Source: Gloeotrichia echinulata CP02
GTDB taxonomy: Bacteria > Cyanobacteriota > Cyanobacteriia > Cyanobacteriales > Nostocaceae
Reading direction: 5' to 3'
Assembly (NCBI GenBank): GCA_038087035.1
Contig: CP051187.1
Span: 3,043,001 to 3,107,000, forward strand
Length of the DNA stretch: 64,000 bases
Positions 23,977 to 32,420 of the stretch are shown piece by piece. The position numbers and the translations under genes were made by a program. Numbering within the stretch: position 1 is the first letter of the stretch; each line of letters begins with the position of its first letter. The notes beneath the pieces are model-generated. The model was not told the origin of the DNA. It was given only the letters and a program-made list of their open reading frames with translations, and did no database searches.

Positions 23977-26900
23977 ATGAAAACAGTATTACTAGATCGT
24001 CAGCAATCCTTGGTCCAATGGGTCAGCCAAGCAACAGGGATTAACACTTTTGGAGTGAAAGTCCGTTTGCGGGGAAATGACCTACATATCCTTTGTGAAG
24101 GTACAGAGTGTCCCCCACGTTGGCGAACGCTCTCAGATTTGCTCCAGGCACTACAGCAAACTGATTTGCATTTCCTCACAAACAGCGAACAACCCTCAAT
24201 ATACCAAGTATTTGTCTACGGCCGAAAAAAAGGAGCGCCGCAACCAGAATGGTGTCATCGGGTTCACTTAAATCAACTCGAACGCCATCTCGAACAAGTG
24301 CAGCAAGCCTTGTTAGCAGATTCAGAACCATCTAGACTAGCTGGTGGGGCGCTGATTGTCTCTAATGAAAGTTTGGCACGCCAAGGTCATCCAGAAGCCA
24401 TTGCTCGATATCTTAGCGAAACTCTGAGTAACTTGGGTGTGGGGGTACTAGTAAAGGTAAAACAGCCTCCAGCGACCGAGAACATTGAGCCATCTTCAAA
24501 TCGTCTGTGGATCTTGTGTCAGTCTGGCTATAGTCCTGACCCCTCCTTACTCGCGGAACCAGTAGCCCAAAAGTTGCGGGAATTGAAGCTTTCCGGCTAT
24601 GAAGATGCAGTGATTGTTTCGCAAGTGAATGGCGAAACCAAGCCGGATTGGCTACTGCGAATCGATTTGACACCACCAGAGGTGATGCTGAAGCAATGGG
24701 CGCGTTGGGGAGATGTCCAAGCGATCGCCCGATTGTTAACTGAGGTGTTATCAGCGTCACAAGTAGCTGTGCAAACTTCTCTCAAAGAATCTACCTTACA
24801 CATTTTTTGCACCCCGCTGACTAACCCCTTAGAAACCACCCCAGTGCCCAATAAAACACTGTGCATGGAGGCGATTTCATCCCAGTTAGAAGCGATCGCT
24901 CCCCAAGGGATGCTAGCTGCTACTGTATACGGACAAAAAATCCCCGACAGCCAACCGGATTGGATCGATTGGCTGTCTTTACCTGCAGCCCAGCATCCCG
25001 CCTTTGCTGCATCCGCCTTAGAATTAGCAACTTCTGGCGATGAACCAGCCATCAATTTTCTCCTAGAGCGCTTACTCAATCCTGACTTAGATTGGCGACT
25101 GAAAACAGGGGGTATTCGCGTAATTCTCCTTCGCAAAGGTGATATATTGCACATTATGTGCGATGCACCCATCTGCCCAACACGTAAACAAGTAGCAAAG
25201 AAAGTCACTCAATTTATCCGCCAATTGAAAATCCCCCAAATTACCGGCGTGCGTGTCTACGGTCGCCGTGCTGGTAATAAGGAACCTTTTTGGCACTACG
25301 GCAAGGATTTTGAGCAACGTCAACCTTTAGTCCCAGAAGCTACCCCAGAATTTGCTGCTAGTTCTGCCTCTATTAATGAGCTTTTAACTAATGAGGCTAA
25401 CGAGCCAATTATACGTGCAGACGTGACAACAGAAGAAATTCAAGCTTTTGTCACACAAGTCGCCCAGGATTGGCTAGCCAACGTCACCGCAATAGCCAAA
25501 AAGTGGCTATTAAGAACCCAATTATTTACCGAAACCGACCAGCCAGCAGAACAGTACCACGATGCTCAAGGAATTAAGGTAGCTCTAGTCTGGAGTACAT
25601 TGGGATTATTGCTCACCATTCAAACTGATTGGATTTGCGGTCAAATCATTACTCTTACCACACAGAATTCTCCAGAAATTGCCAATGTCTTGTCCCCATC
25701 ATCCCCTGAGCAAAAGCCACATTTAAAATCTGAAGAAAACCAGAAAACGGTATTATTTGCTAACACTTCCAAGACCAAATCCTCTCGATCTCAAGGTTCT
25801 GTATTCAATGCTTCTGGGTTCACTCAAGATGATACTCCAGCCGAGAATTTAGTAGCAGCACCACTCAAAGGAAAAGCCACCCCAACTGCTATTCTGTTAG
25901 CAGCGCGATCGCCAATGCCAAGTTTCAATGCTCGGCAGCTAGATGAGCAAATAGCCTTGTATAAACAGCGTCTGGCTAAAACTGGTACTCCCCCCCATGT
26001 CTTAATTATTGGCTCCTCCCGCGCCCTCAGAGGCGTCGATCCGGCAGCACTTTCACAGGGGTTAGCAACTCAGGGGTATCCAAATATTGATGTCTTTAAC
26101 CTGGGTATTAATGGTGCCACAGCAAAAGTTGTAGACCTGATCATTCGTCGGGTGCTAGAACCATCAGAACTACCGAAATTAATTATTTGGGCAGATGGTT
26201 CCCGTGCTTTCAACAGCGGTCGTGAAGATATCACATTTAACGCGATCGCCACATCAGCAGGGTACAAGCAAGTCTTACAAAAAGCAACAGTAACACAAGG
26301 TAGCGAGCAGATATCGGTAAATCCGATTCAAGATAAAAAGACAAAAATCGTCAAGCCAGAGACTAACAGCTATGAAGCTGTAAATAATTGGTTAAATCAG
26401 ACAGTAGCAGCGATTTCTGCTAGTTACCCAAACCGTGACCAAATAAAAGCTTTATTGCACCAACAACTAAATTCTTGGGCTTTATTTGGTGATCGCTTTG
26501 GGACAGCATCACCAACACAAACCACCACCGAAAATCTCGAAGAAGAGACTTACCAGCAAGCCGTAGACTTTGACGGCTTCCTACCCTTGTCTACCCGCTT
26601 TCATCCAGGTAGATACTATCAAAAACACCCCAAAGTAACAGGAAATTACGACAACGATTATAAATCTTTCCAAGTACAAGGAGAGCAAAATGACTCATTC
26701 CAAGCCATATTACAGTTTACCCAAGAAAAGAAAATTACTCTAGTCTTTGTCAACATGCCACTCACTGCAGAATATCTAGACCCAGTACGTCAAAAATATG
26801 AGCAGGAATTTGAACAATATATGTTGCAGATGATAGCCAATCCCAACTTTGTTTATCGAGATTTTAGCCAACTATGGACAAAAATGAACGACTACTTTTC

Positions 26901-26988
26901 CGACCCCAGTCACCTCAACCGCTTTGGTGCCTACGAAGTCTCAAAAAAACTCGCCCATGACCCCATGATTCCCTGGACAGCGAAGTAG
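23977..26988 (+). CDS. DUF1574 / SGNH-hydrolase-like membrane protein with four N-terminal repeats
   Basis: 1,003 residues. The N-terminal ~470 residues contain four degenerate ~110-residue repeats, each with an LHI(L/F/M)C strand and a later (V)YG(R/Q)(K/R) motif followed by P-[DEF]-W (for example VYGRKKGAPQPEW, VYGQKIPDSQPDW). One membrane segment follows (about 533-553, VALVWSTLGLLLTI), then a Ser/Thr-rich linker, then a C-terminal SGNH/DltD-like domain: block I IIGSSRALRGVDP (Ser at about 680), an Asn block NLGINGATAKV, and the catalytic pair DPSHLNRFG (Asp976, His979). The MBOAT acyltransferase gene follows 65 bp downstream. By analogy with AlgI/AlgJ and DltB/DltD, the pair probably moves acetyl groups across the membrane onto an exopolysaccharide. 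The role of the cytoplasmic repeats is unknown. Confidence 0.82.
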   Translation: MKTVLLDRQQSLVQWVSQATGINTFGVKVRLRGNDLHILCEGTECPPRWRTLSDLLQALQQTDLHFLTNSEQPSIYQVFVYGRKKGAPQPEWCHRVHLNQLERHLEQVQQALLADSEPSRLAGGALIVSNESLARQGHPEAIARYLSETLSNLGVGVLVKVKQPPATENIEPSSNRLWILCQSGYSPDPSLLAEPVAQKLRELKLSGYEDAVIVSQVNGETKPDWLLRIDLTPPEVMLKQWARWGDVQAIARLLTEVLSASQVAVQTSLKESTLHIFCTPLTNPLETTPVPNKTLCMEAISSQLEAIAPQGMLAATVYGQKIPDSQPDWIDWLSLPAAQHPAFAASALELATSGDEPAINFLLERLLNPDLDWRLKTGGIRVILLRKGDILHIMCDAPICPTRKQVAKKVTQFIRQLKIPQITGVRVYGRRAGNKEPFWHYGKDFEQRQPLVPEATPEFAASSASINELLTNEANEPIIRADVTTEEIQAFVTQVAQDWLANVTAIAKKWLLRTQLFTETDQPAEQYHDAQGIKVALVWSTLGLLLTIQTDWICGQIITLTTQNSPEIANVLSPSSPEQKPHLKSEENQKTVLFANTSKTKSSRSQGSVFNASGFTQDDTPAENLVAAPLKGKATPTAILLAARSPMPSFNARQLDEQIALYKQRLAKTGTPPHVLIIGSSRALRGVDPAALSQGLATQGYPNIDVFNLGINGATAKVVDLIIRRVLEPSELPKLIIWADGSRAFNSGREDITFNAIATSAGYKQVLQKATVTQGSEQISVNPIQDKKTKIVKPETNSYEAVNNWLNQTVAAISASYPNRDQIKALLHQQLNSWALFGDRFGTASPTQTTTENLEEETYQQAVDFDGFLPLSTRFHPGRYYQKHPKVTGNYDNDYKSFQVQGEQNDSFQAILQFTQEKKITLVFVNMPLTAEYLDPVRQKYEQEFEQYMLQMIANPNFVYRDFSQLWTKMNDYFSDPSHLNRFGAYEVSKKLAHDPMIPWTAK

Positions 26989-26989
26989 C

Positions 26990-27056
26990 TTGATCGGGAG
27001 TGGGGGAGTGGGTGACAAATAACAAATGACCAATGACAACTGACCAGTGACAAATG
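26990..27056. repeat. Degenerate ACAAATG heptamers containing the MBOAT start codon
   Basis: Units such as ACAAATA, ACAAATG, ACCAATG, ACAACTG, ACCAGTG and ACAAATG lead into the ATG at 27054. The repeat supplies the start codon and the ribosome-binding region. Confidence 0.85.
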
Positions 27057-28553
27057 AAATTTATATCTATTTTTTACGGACTTTTTTTGCTGAGTGTATT
27101 GGGAATTTACTGGTCTTTGGCACAAAAACAATTACGGTTGTTGGTGCTACTAATTGCTAGTTTGGTGTTTTATGCATCATTGAATATTCAATACATCCCA
27201 CTACTATTAGTGCTGACCTTTATTAACTTTCGTTTGGGTCTGGAGATTGGTACAAACACCTCCCGTGGAAAACATACCCATGACTCGCAAATTTCTAATG
27301 AAGATTGGCATTTTTCCCAAGCTGATTGGAATCTTCGTCGGCTCAAAATTTTATGGTTTGGGATAATTTTAAATGTTTTATTACTAGTAGGTTTCAAATA
27401 TCTACCAGCATTATTAAATCATGGTTTTAATTGGGTAGATAATTCTCCAGATAATTCTTTTAAATTAATCGCTCCCCTAGGAATTTCATTTTTTACATTT
27501 GAATGTATTTCTTATTTAATAGATGTTTATCGCGGCGCCCCAGCCACTGATAAATTAATTAAATTTGCCACCTACAAATTATTTTTTGCAAAATTAATTT
27601 CAGGTCCGATTACTCGCTACCACAACCTAGCTAATCAATTCAACACACTGACTTTACCCACACCTGATACATTTGCAGAAGGACTGTGGTTAATTGCTAG
27701 GGGTGCAGTTAAAAAAGGTATTTTGGCAGACCATTTAGGAATTTTCGTTGATTTATGTTTTGGCAACCTCCAACGGGCAGGTAGTATTGATCTATGGTTA
27801 GCTACATTTGCCTATGGCTTACAATTATATTTAGATTTCAATGGTTACGTAGACATTGCCCGTGGGACTGCGTTGCTCTTTGGCTTAGTTTTACCAGAAA
27901 ATTTTGACTTTCCCTATTTCAGCACCAGCATTGCAGACTTTTGGCGACGCTGGCACATGACTTTAGGCGATTGGCTGCGAAACTACGTCTACTTTCCTTT
28001 GGGTGGTTCCCGTCAAGGTTTAACCCGCACCTGCTGGAATTTATTAATCGTCATGTTAATTGCTGGCATCTGGCATGGATCAGCCTGGGGTTTTATCGTT
28101 TGGGGACTTTACCACGGTTTAGCCTTAGTAGTGCATCGACTTACAGATAATATCAGCGATCGCTTTGATCATCTCGAACATTTTTGGCAACATCCCTTGG
28201 GCATAGTTTTAGCTTGGCTGATAACCCAATTGATGGTTTTTACCTCCTGGATCTGGTTCCGACTACCCAACCTCCAAGATTCTTCCTTAGTAGTTGGACA
28301 CCTCTGGGGTCATCGTGCAGATGTACAATTTGCTCAAAAAGTTTATGTAGAAGCCCTAGATTTAAGCCAATCCCAACTAGCCTGGATACTGCTCACCCTC
28401 GCTACCCTCATGTTTATCGTCTATAGCTTCAACCGGTTTCTGAAATTACAATTCAACTGGCCTGTTAAGCTTGTCTTCGTGCCCCTATGCTTTTACGCCG
28501 TGTGGTTATTAGCGCCTGAAGGTAGTTTACCCTATATTTACTTCGACTTTTAA
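27054..28553 (+). CDS. MBOAT-family O-acyltransferase, AlgI-like
   Basis: 499 residues with about ten hydrophobic segments. MBOAT/AlgI hallmarks: LIAPLGISFFTFECISYLID, FAKLISGPITRY, LYLDFNGYVDIARG, the conserved RRWHMTLGDWLRNYVYFPLG segment (His301) and the active-site His341 in LIAGIWHGSAWGF. AlgI proteins pass acetyl groups through the inner membrane to a periplasmic transferase that modifies a polysaccharide. The partner here is the SGNH/DUF1574 protein just upstream, probably in one transcript. Nearest known analogues are alginate and cellulose O-acetylation systems; the cyanobacterial glycan acceptor is unknown. The start ATG lies inside a heptamer repeat and the Shine-Dalgarno site is unclear. 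Confidence 0.9.
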   Translation: MKFISIFYGLFLLSVLGIYWSLAQKQLRLLVLLIASLVFYASLNIQYIPLLLVLTFINFRLGLEIGTNTSRGKHTHDSQISNEDWHFSQADWNLRRLKILWFGIILNVLLLVGFKYLPALLNHGFNWVDNSPDNSFKLIAPLGISFFTFECISYLIDVYRGAPATDKLIKFATYKLFFAKLISGPITRYHNLANQFNTLTLPTPDTFAEGLWLIARGAVKKGILADHLGIFVDLCFGNLQRAGSIDLWLATFAYGLQLYLDFNGYVDIARGTALLFGLVLPENFDFPYFSTSIADFWRRWHMTLGDWLRNYVYFPLGGSRQGLTRTCWNLLIVMLIAGIWHGSAWGFIVWGLYHGLALVVHRLTDNISDRFDHLEHFWQHPLGIVLAWLITQLMVFTSWIWFRLPNLQDSSLVVGHLWGHRADVQFAQKVYVEALDLSQSQLAWILLTLATLMFIVYSFNRFLKLQFNWPVKLVFVPLCFYAVWLLAPEGSLPYIYFDF

Positions 28554-28558
28554 TATAA

Positions 28559-28577
28559 GTTAAATTAATAATTTAAC
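28559..28577. promoter_or_regulatory. Inverted repeat upstream of psbA
   Basis: GTTAAAT-TAATA-ATTTAAC, with 7-bp perfect arms, lies 6 bp after the MBOAT gene and 116 bp before psbA. It could be an operator or weak terminator. A possible psbA -10 box TATGAT is at 28630-28635, with no good -35 match at the proper spacing. The leader 28636-28692 has no repeats. Confidence 0.35.
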
Positions 28578-28692
28578 CAAAATACATAAGAAAATAAATA
28601 ATACAATCAACGTAAACTCATGTAATGTGTATGATTACAGGCGGAAAATTAACTCAGCCTGATTCATTCAAAACAATAGCACTCATAAAACA

Positions 28693-29775
28693 ATGACCAC
28701 AACCTTACAACAGCGCTCCAGCGCCAACGTATGGGATCGGTTTTGCCAGTGGATCACCAGCACCGAAAACCGGATTTATATCGGTTGGTTCGGCGTATTG
28801 ATGATCCCCACCTTGCTAGCCGCTACCACCTGCTTCATTATCGCCTTCATCGCTGCTCCTCCTGTAGACATCGATGGTATCCGCGAACCAGTTGCAGGTT
28901 CCTTGATTTACGGAAACAACATCATCTCTGGTGCAGTTGTTCCTTCCTCCAACGCTATCGGTTTGCACTTCTACCCCATTTGGGAAGCAGCTTCCTTAGA
29001 TGAGTGGTTGTACAACGGTGGTCCTTACCAATTGGTAATTTTCCACTTCTTGATCGGTGTAGCTTGCTACCTAGGTCGTGAGTGGGAATTGTCTTACCGC
29101 TTGGGTATGCGTCCTTGGATCTGCGTAGCATTCAGCGCACCTGTAGCAGCAGCTACCGCAGTATTCTTGGTATACCCAATTGGTCAAGGTTCCTTCTCCG
29201 ATGGTATGCCTTTGGGTATCTCCGGAACCTTCAACTTCATGATTGTGTTCCAAGCTGAACACAACATCCTGTTGCACCCCTTCCACATGTTAGGTGTGGC
29301 TGGTGTATTCGGCGGTTCTTTGTTCTCCGCAATGCACGGTTCCTTGGTAACTTCCTCCTTGGTGCGTGAAACCACCGAAACCGAATCTTTGAACTACGGT
29401 TACAAGTTCGGTCAAGAAGAAGAAACCTACAACATCGTAGCTGCTCACGGTTACTTTGGTCGCTTGATCTTCCAATACGCTTCTTTCAACAACAGCCGTT
29501 CTCTGCACTTCTTGTTAGCTGCTTGGCCTGTAATCGGTATCTGGTTTACCGCTTTGGGTGTCAGCACAATGGCTTTCAACTTGAACGGTTTCAACTTCAA
29601 CCAATCAGTAATTGACTCTCAAGGTCGCGTCATTCCTACTTGGGCAGACGTAATCAACCGCGCTAACCTGGGTATGGAAGTAATGCACGAGCGTAACGCT
29701 CACAACTTCCCCTTAGACTTAGCTGCTGGTGAAGTTTCTCCTGTTGCTTTGAGCGCTCCTGCAATCAACGGTTAA
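28693..29775 (+). CDS. psbA: Photosystem II reaction-centre protein D1
   Basis: 360 residues, the standard D1 length. Five membrane helices are evident. Visible functional residues are Tyr161 in the IGQG region, His198 and the FHMLGVAGVFGG helix D, the iron/quinone part AAHGYFGRLIFQYASFNNSR (with Ser264), and the manganese-cluster C-terminus HERNAHNFPLDLA, after which the 16-residue extension AGEVSPVALSAPAING is cut off by CtpA. Residue 130 is Glu (CYLGREWELS), as in the high-light-type D1 isoform rather than the Gln130 form. Genomes of this group carry several psbA copies. The gene has its own leader and a strong terminator. Codon use is more GC-rich at third positions and more uniform than in its neighbours, typical of very highly expressed genes. 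Confidence 0.98.
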   Translation: MTTTLQQRSSANVWDRFCQWITSTENRIYIGWFGVLMIPTLLAATTCFIIAFIAAPPVDIDGIREPVAGSLIYGNNIISGAVVPSSNAIGLHFYPIWEAASLDEWLYNGGPYQLVIFHFLIGVACYLGREWELSYRLGMRPWICVAFSAPVAAATAVFLVYPIGQGSFSDGMPLGISGTFNFMIVFQAEHNILLHPFHMLGVAGVFGGSLFSAMHGSLVTSSLVRETTETESLNYGYKFGQEEETYNIVAAHGYFGRLIFQYASFNNSRSLHFLLAAWPVIGIWFTALGVSTMAFNLNGFNFNQSVIDSQGRVIPTWADVINRANLGMEVMHERNAHNFPLDLAAGEVSPVALSAPAING

Positions 29776-29795
29776 TATTTGACTGTTAACTGAAT

Positions 29796-29832
29796 AAAAA
29801 AACGCCCTCCGGAAACGGGGGGTGTTTTTTTT
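29796..29832 (+). terminator. Strong intrinsic terminator of psbA
   Basis: AAAAAACGCCCTCC pairs with GGGGGGTGTTTTTT (two wobble pairs) around GGAAAC, ending in eight T residues, 20 bp after the stop codon. Confidence 0.9.
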
Positions 29833-29840
29833 AGGGACTC

Positions 29841-30081
29841 TGTAGGGTGCGTCAGAAACTTTTGACTGCAGGATAGAGTAATATCCTAGTTAAGTATTTG
29901 CCGGACTTCCACGGACATTTATTAACAAACCGCACCAAAAACCTTGCACGCGTATGGTGCAGACCCTACGCGCTCTGGGGGCTTCTGTCACCACATGTTT
30001 CAAGAAAATTTACATAAACCTTCTAGACCCACCTGTACTGTTTATGTGATGATTTGAAAAGCTTGCCTTACAAGTAAATTT
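29841..30081. other. MITE end and left flank of the tnpB element
   Basis: TGTAGGGTGCGTCAGAAA (29841-29858) is a single end of the TAGGGTGCGTCAG MITE family. The rest, up to the tnpB GTG, has no ORF. It contains inverted motifs (CACCAAAAACC...GGTGCAG) that could belong to the left end of the tnpB element, but I cannot fix its boundary. Confidence 0.45.
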
Positions 30082-31188
30082 GTGTTACTGACTTCTATCA
30101 AAACCAAGTTAAAATTGACTGCCGACCAGAAAATTCTGATGTCAAAACATGCCGGCATATCCCGATTTACATACAATTGGGGACTCGCCACATGGCAAGC
30201 ATTGTATCAATCTGGATATCAACCCAATCACTTGATTTTGAAAAAGTTCTTTAATAATCAACTGCTACCAGTTTTGACTTGGATTAAAGAACCAGGTATT
30301 TGTCAAAAAGTCACGGAATTTGCTTTTGATAATTTAGGGAAAGCTTTTAAGAACTTCTTTTCTAAACGTGCAGAGTATCCCAAGTTTAAAAGAAAAGGCA
30401 GAAATGAGAGTTTTACAATTAATGCCGGTGGTAAACCAATAAATATCGGTGGTAAACGCATTAAATTACCAACGATTGGCTGGGTTTCAACTTATGAATC
30501 TTTACCTCACACCACAACCACAAAGGTTACTATATCTCAATCTGCGGGAGATTGGTACATTTCTTGTGCTTATGAAATAGAACCAGAAATTACTCCTAAA
30601 GAACATGATTATGTCGGGGTTGATTTAGGCATAAAAACCTTAGCTACCTTATCAACAGGAGTGATTTTTGTCAATCCGAAAGCTTTAAAAAGTGCCAGGA
30701 GAAAGTTAACAAGATTACAACGTCAACTTACAAGGAAAATCAAAGGGAGTAATCGTTACAAAAAACAAAAGTTGAGAATATCTAAACTGCATCGACGTAT
30801 TACTAATATACGTATTGATGCCACTCATAAAGCAACTACATTTATCTGCAAAAACCACGCAGTTGTTGCTTTGGAGGATTTGAATACTTCGGGGATGTTG
30901 AAAAATCATAAGTTAGCCGGTGCTGTCAGCGATGCCAATTTTTATGAATTCCGTAGACAAATAGAATATAAAGTAATTAGATATGGTGGAACTGTCGTAT
31001 TTGTAGATAGATTTTACCCATCTAGTAAAACTTGTGCAAATTGTGGAGAAATTCAAGAAATTAGTCTATCACAGCGGGTTTACGAGTGTAAAAAATGTCA
31101 GCATACTGAAGACAGAGATTTAAATGCATCTAAAAATCTCGAAAAATATGCACGTCAGGCTAAAGCGTGTCTGGACGTTAAGGGATAG
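30082..31188 (+). CDS. tnpB: TnpB RNA-guided nuclease of an IS200/IS605 (IS1341-type) element
   Basis: 368 residues from a GTG start (VLLTSIKTKL). The N-terminal helix-turn-helix-like region is followed by the OrfB_IS605 core and the split RuvC domain: Asp181 (GVDLGIKTLATLS), Glu265 (VALEDLNTSGM) and Asp346 (EDRDLNASKNL), with a four-Cys zinc ribbon (CANCG ... CKKC) between the last two. The catalytic triad is complete and the frame is uninterrupted, so the nuclease may be active. TnpB uses an omega RNA made from the 3' end of its own gene to cut DNA next to a short TAM. No tnpA transposase is present. The right end of the element reaches the rluA-family start codon and lacks the terminal hairpin seen in three relics in this window. 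Confidence 0.93.
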   Translation: MLLTSIKTKLKLTADQKILMSKHAGISRFTYNWGLATWQALYQSGYQPNHLILKKFFNNQLLPVLTWIKEPGICQKVTEFAFDNLGKAFKNFFSKRAEYPKFKRKGRNESFTINAGGKPINIGGKRIKLPTIGWVSTYESLPHTTTTKVTISQSAGDWYISCAYEIEPEITPKEHDYVGVDLGIKTLATLSTGVIFVNPKALKSARRKLTRLQRQLTRKIKGSNRYKKQKLRISKLHRRITNIRIDATHKATTFICKNHAVVALEDLNTSGMLKNHKLAGAVSDANFYEFRRQIEYKVIRYGGTVVFVDRFYPSSKTCANCGEIQEISLSQRVYECKKCQHTEDRDLNASKNLEKYARQAKACLDVKG

Positions 31189-31256
31189 CCGCTCCCATGC
31201 TCCCGTTGAAACGTCAAGTAATGTCTGGATTTGTTCAGCTTTTATGTAGCAGTAAT
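31166..31256 (+). ncRNA. Putative omega-RNA scaffold / right end of the tnpB element
   Basis: This overlaps the tnpB 3' end and shares the block GCTCCCATGCTCCCGTTGA (31190-31208) with the relic at 7.9 kb. GACGTT (31174-31179) pairs with AACGTC (31210-31215); the relic keeps the pairing with different bases. A second small stem CTG...CAG follows, then TAGCAGTAAT, where similarity to the relic stops (31256). By analogy with studied TnpB systems, the guide would be whatever lies downstream, here the start of the pseudouridine synthase gene. Confidence 0.5.
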
Positions 31257-31257
31257 T

Positions 31258-32187
31258 GTGACCGAATTTTATTTACAAGTCGAAGAAACAGGGGAACGCC
31301 TCGACCGTTACCTAGCTGAAGAATTACCAGATTTATCCCGTTCGCGCATTCAACAGTTAATCGAACAGGGTGAAGTTCAAGTCAATGAGAAAGTTTGCAC
31401 ATCTAAAAAGATAAATGTCAAAGCAGGCGATCGCCTTTCTCTCAACATACCAGAAGTCGAACCTCTGGAACTGCAAGCCGAAAATATCCCCCTAGACATC
31501 CTCTATGAAGATGACCAGCTACTCATCCTCAACAAACCCGCTGGTTTAGTCGTCCATCCAGCACCCGGCCATCGCAATGGGACGTTAGTTAATGCTTTGT
31601 TAGCACACTGCCCCAATTTACCAGGAATTGGCGGCGTCCAACGTCCAGGAATTGTCCATCGCTTAGATAAGGATACCACCGGCGCGATCGCGATCGCCAA
31701 AACTGACCTAGCCTATCAACATCTACAAGCACAACTCCAAGCCAAAACTGCACGACGAGAATATTTAGGCGTGGTTTACGGTGCTACCAAATCTGAAAGT
31801 GGCTCCGTAGATTTACCTATTGGACGCCATCCCCAAGACCGCAAAAAAATGGCAATTGTTCCCATAGAGCAAGGCGGACGGTCGGCGATTACTCATTGGT
31901 TCGTCAAAGAACGCCTCGGTAACTTCACTTTAATTCATTTTCAACTCGAAACCGGTCGCACCCACCAAATTCGCGTCCACAGCGCCAAAATGGGTCATCC
32001 TATAGTCGGCGACCCGGTTTATAGTTCTGGTCATTCAGTAGGTGTCAATTTACCAGGTCAAGCACTCCATGCTTGGCGCCTCAAATTACAGCATCCCCTC
32101 TCAGGAACTGAAATTGAGGTGACAGCTACCCCTCCCCAAACCTTCACAACTCTGTTACAAGTTCTGCGACGACGATTTGATTGCTGA
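31258..32187 (+). CDS. RluA-family pseudouridine synthase (RluD-like)
   Basis: 309 residues from a GTG at 31258 (VTEFYLQVEETGERLDRYL), which fits the family better than the TTG at 31231 inside the mobile-element end. An S4 RNA-binding domain occupies residues 1-75 (RLDRYLAEELPDLSRSRIQQ). The catalytic domain carries GIVHRLDKDTTGAIAIAKT with the essential Asp, then GRTHQIRVH and HAWRL. It isomerises uridines in 23S rRNA (helix 69 if it is a true RluD). The element end is directly upstream (1-2 bp), so the native promoter and ribosome-binding site appear to be displaced and expression may depend on the tnpB transcript. A terminator-like hairpin lies at 32405. Confidence 0.92.
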   Translation: MTEFYLQVEETGERLDRYLAEELPDLSRSRIQQLIEQGEVQVNEKVCTSKKINVKAGDRLSLNIPEVEPLELQAENIPLDILYEDDQLLILNKPAGLVVHPAPGHRNGTLVNALLAHCPNLPGIGGVQRPGIVHRLDKDTTGAIAIAKTDLAYQHLQAQLQAKTARREYLGVVYGATKSESGSVDLPIGRHPQDRKKMAIVPIEQGGRSAITHWFVKERLGNFTLIHFQLETGRTHQIRVHSAKMGHPIVGDPVYSSGHSVGVNLPGQALHAWRLKLQHPLSGTEIEVTATPPQTFTTLLQVLRRRFDC

Positions 32188-32404
32188 GTGCTGAGGGACT
32201 GACATTGGTATGAGTAAAAATACCACTCCCCAGTGCCTCGATCATCGAGTATGATGGCGCTGAACCGCAACTACAAACAAATAAATCTCAACGCCATCAG
32301 GTTGATAACTGAAGCTAAAAAATCATACTCATCAACTACTGTAGGTAAAAACGGTATTCAATTTGCGGCGTTGGCAAATTAATCTACACTCAAGCGTGAA
32401 TTTT

Positions 32405-32420
32405 GCCTAATTTTTTAGGC
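32405..32420 (+). terminator. Hairpin GCCTAA-TTTT-TTAGGC
   Basis: A perfect 6-bp stem followed by TTTGATTTTT, 218 bp after the pseudouridine synthase gene. Confidence 0.5.

Noticed and set aside
23777..23980. Plus-strand 67-codon ORF upstream of the DUF1574 gene
   Set aside because: It overlaps the DUF1574 start, has no recognisable features and lies in what should be the divergent promoter region.
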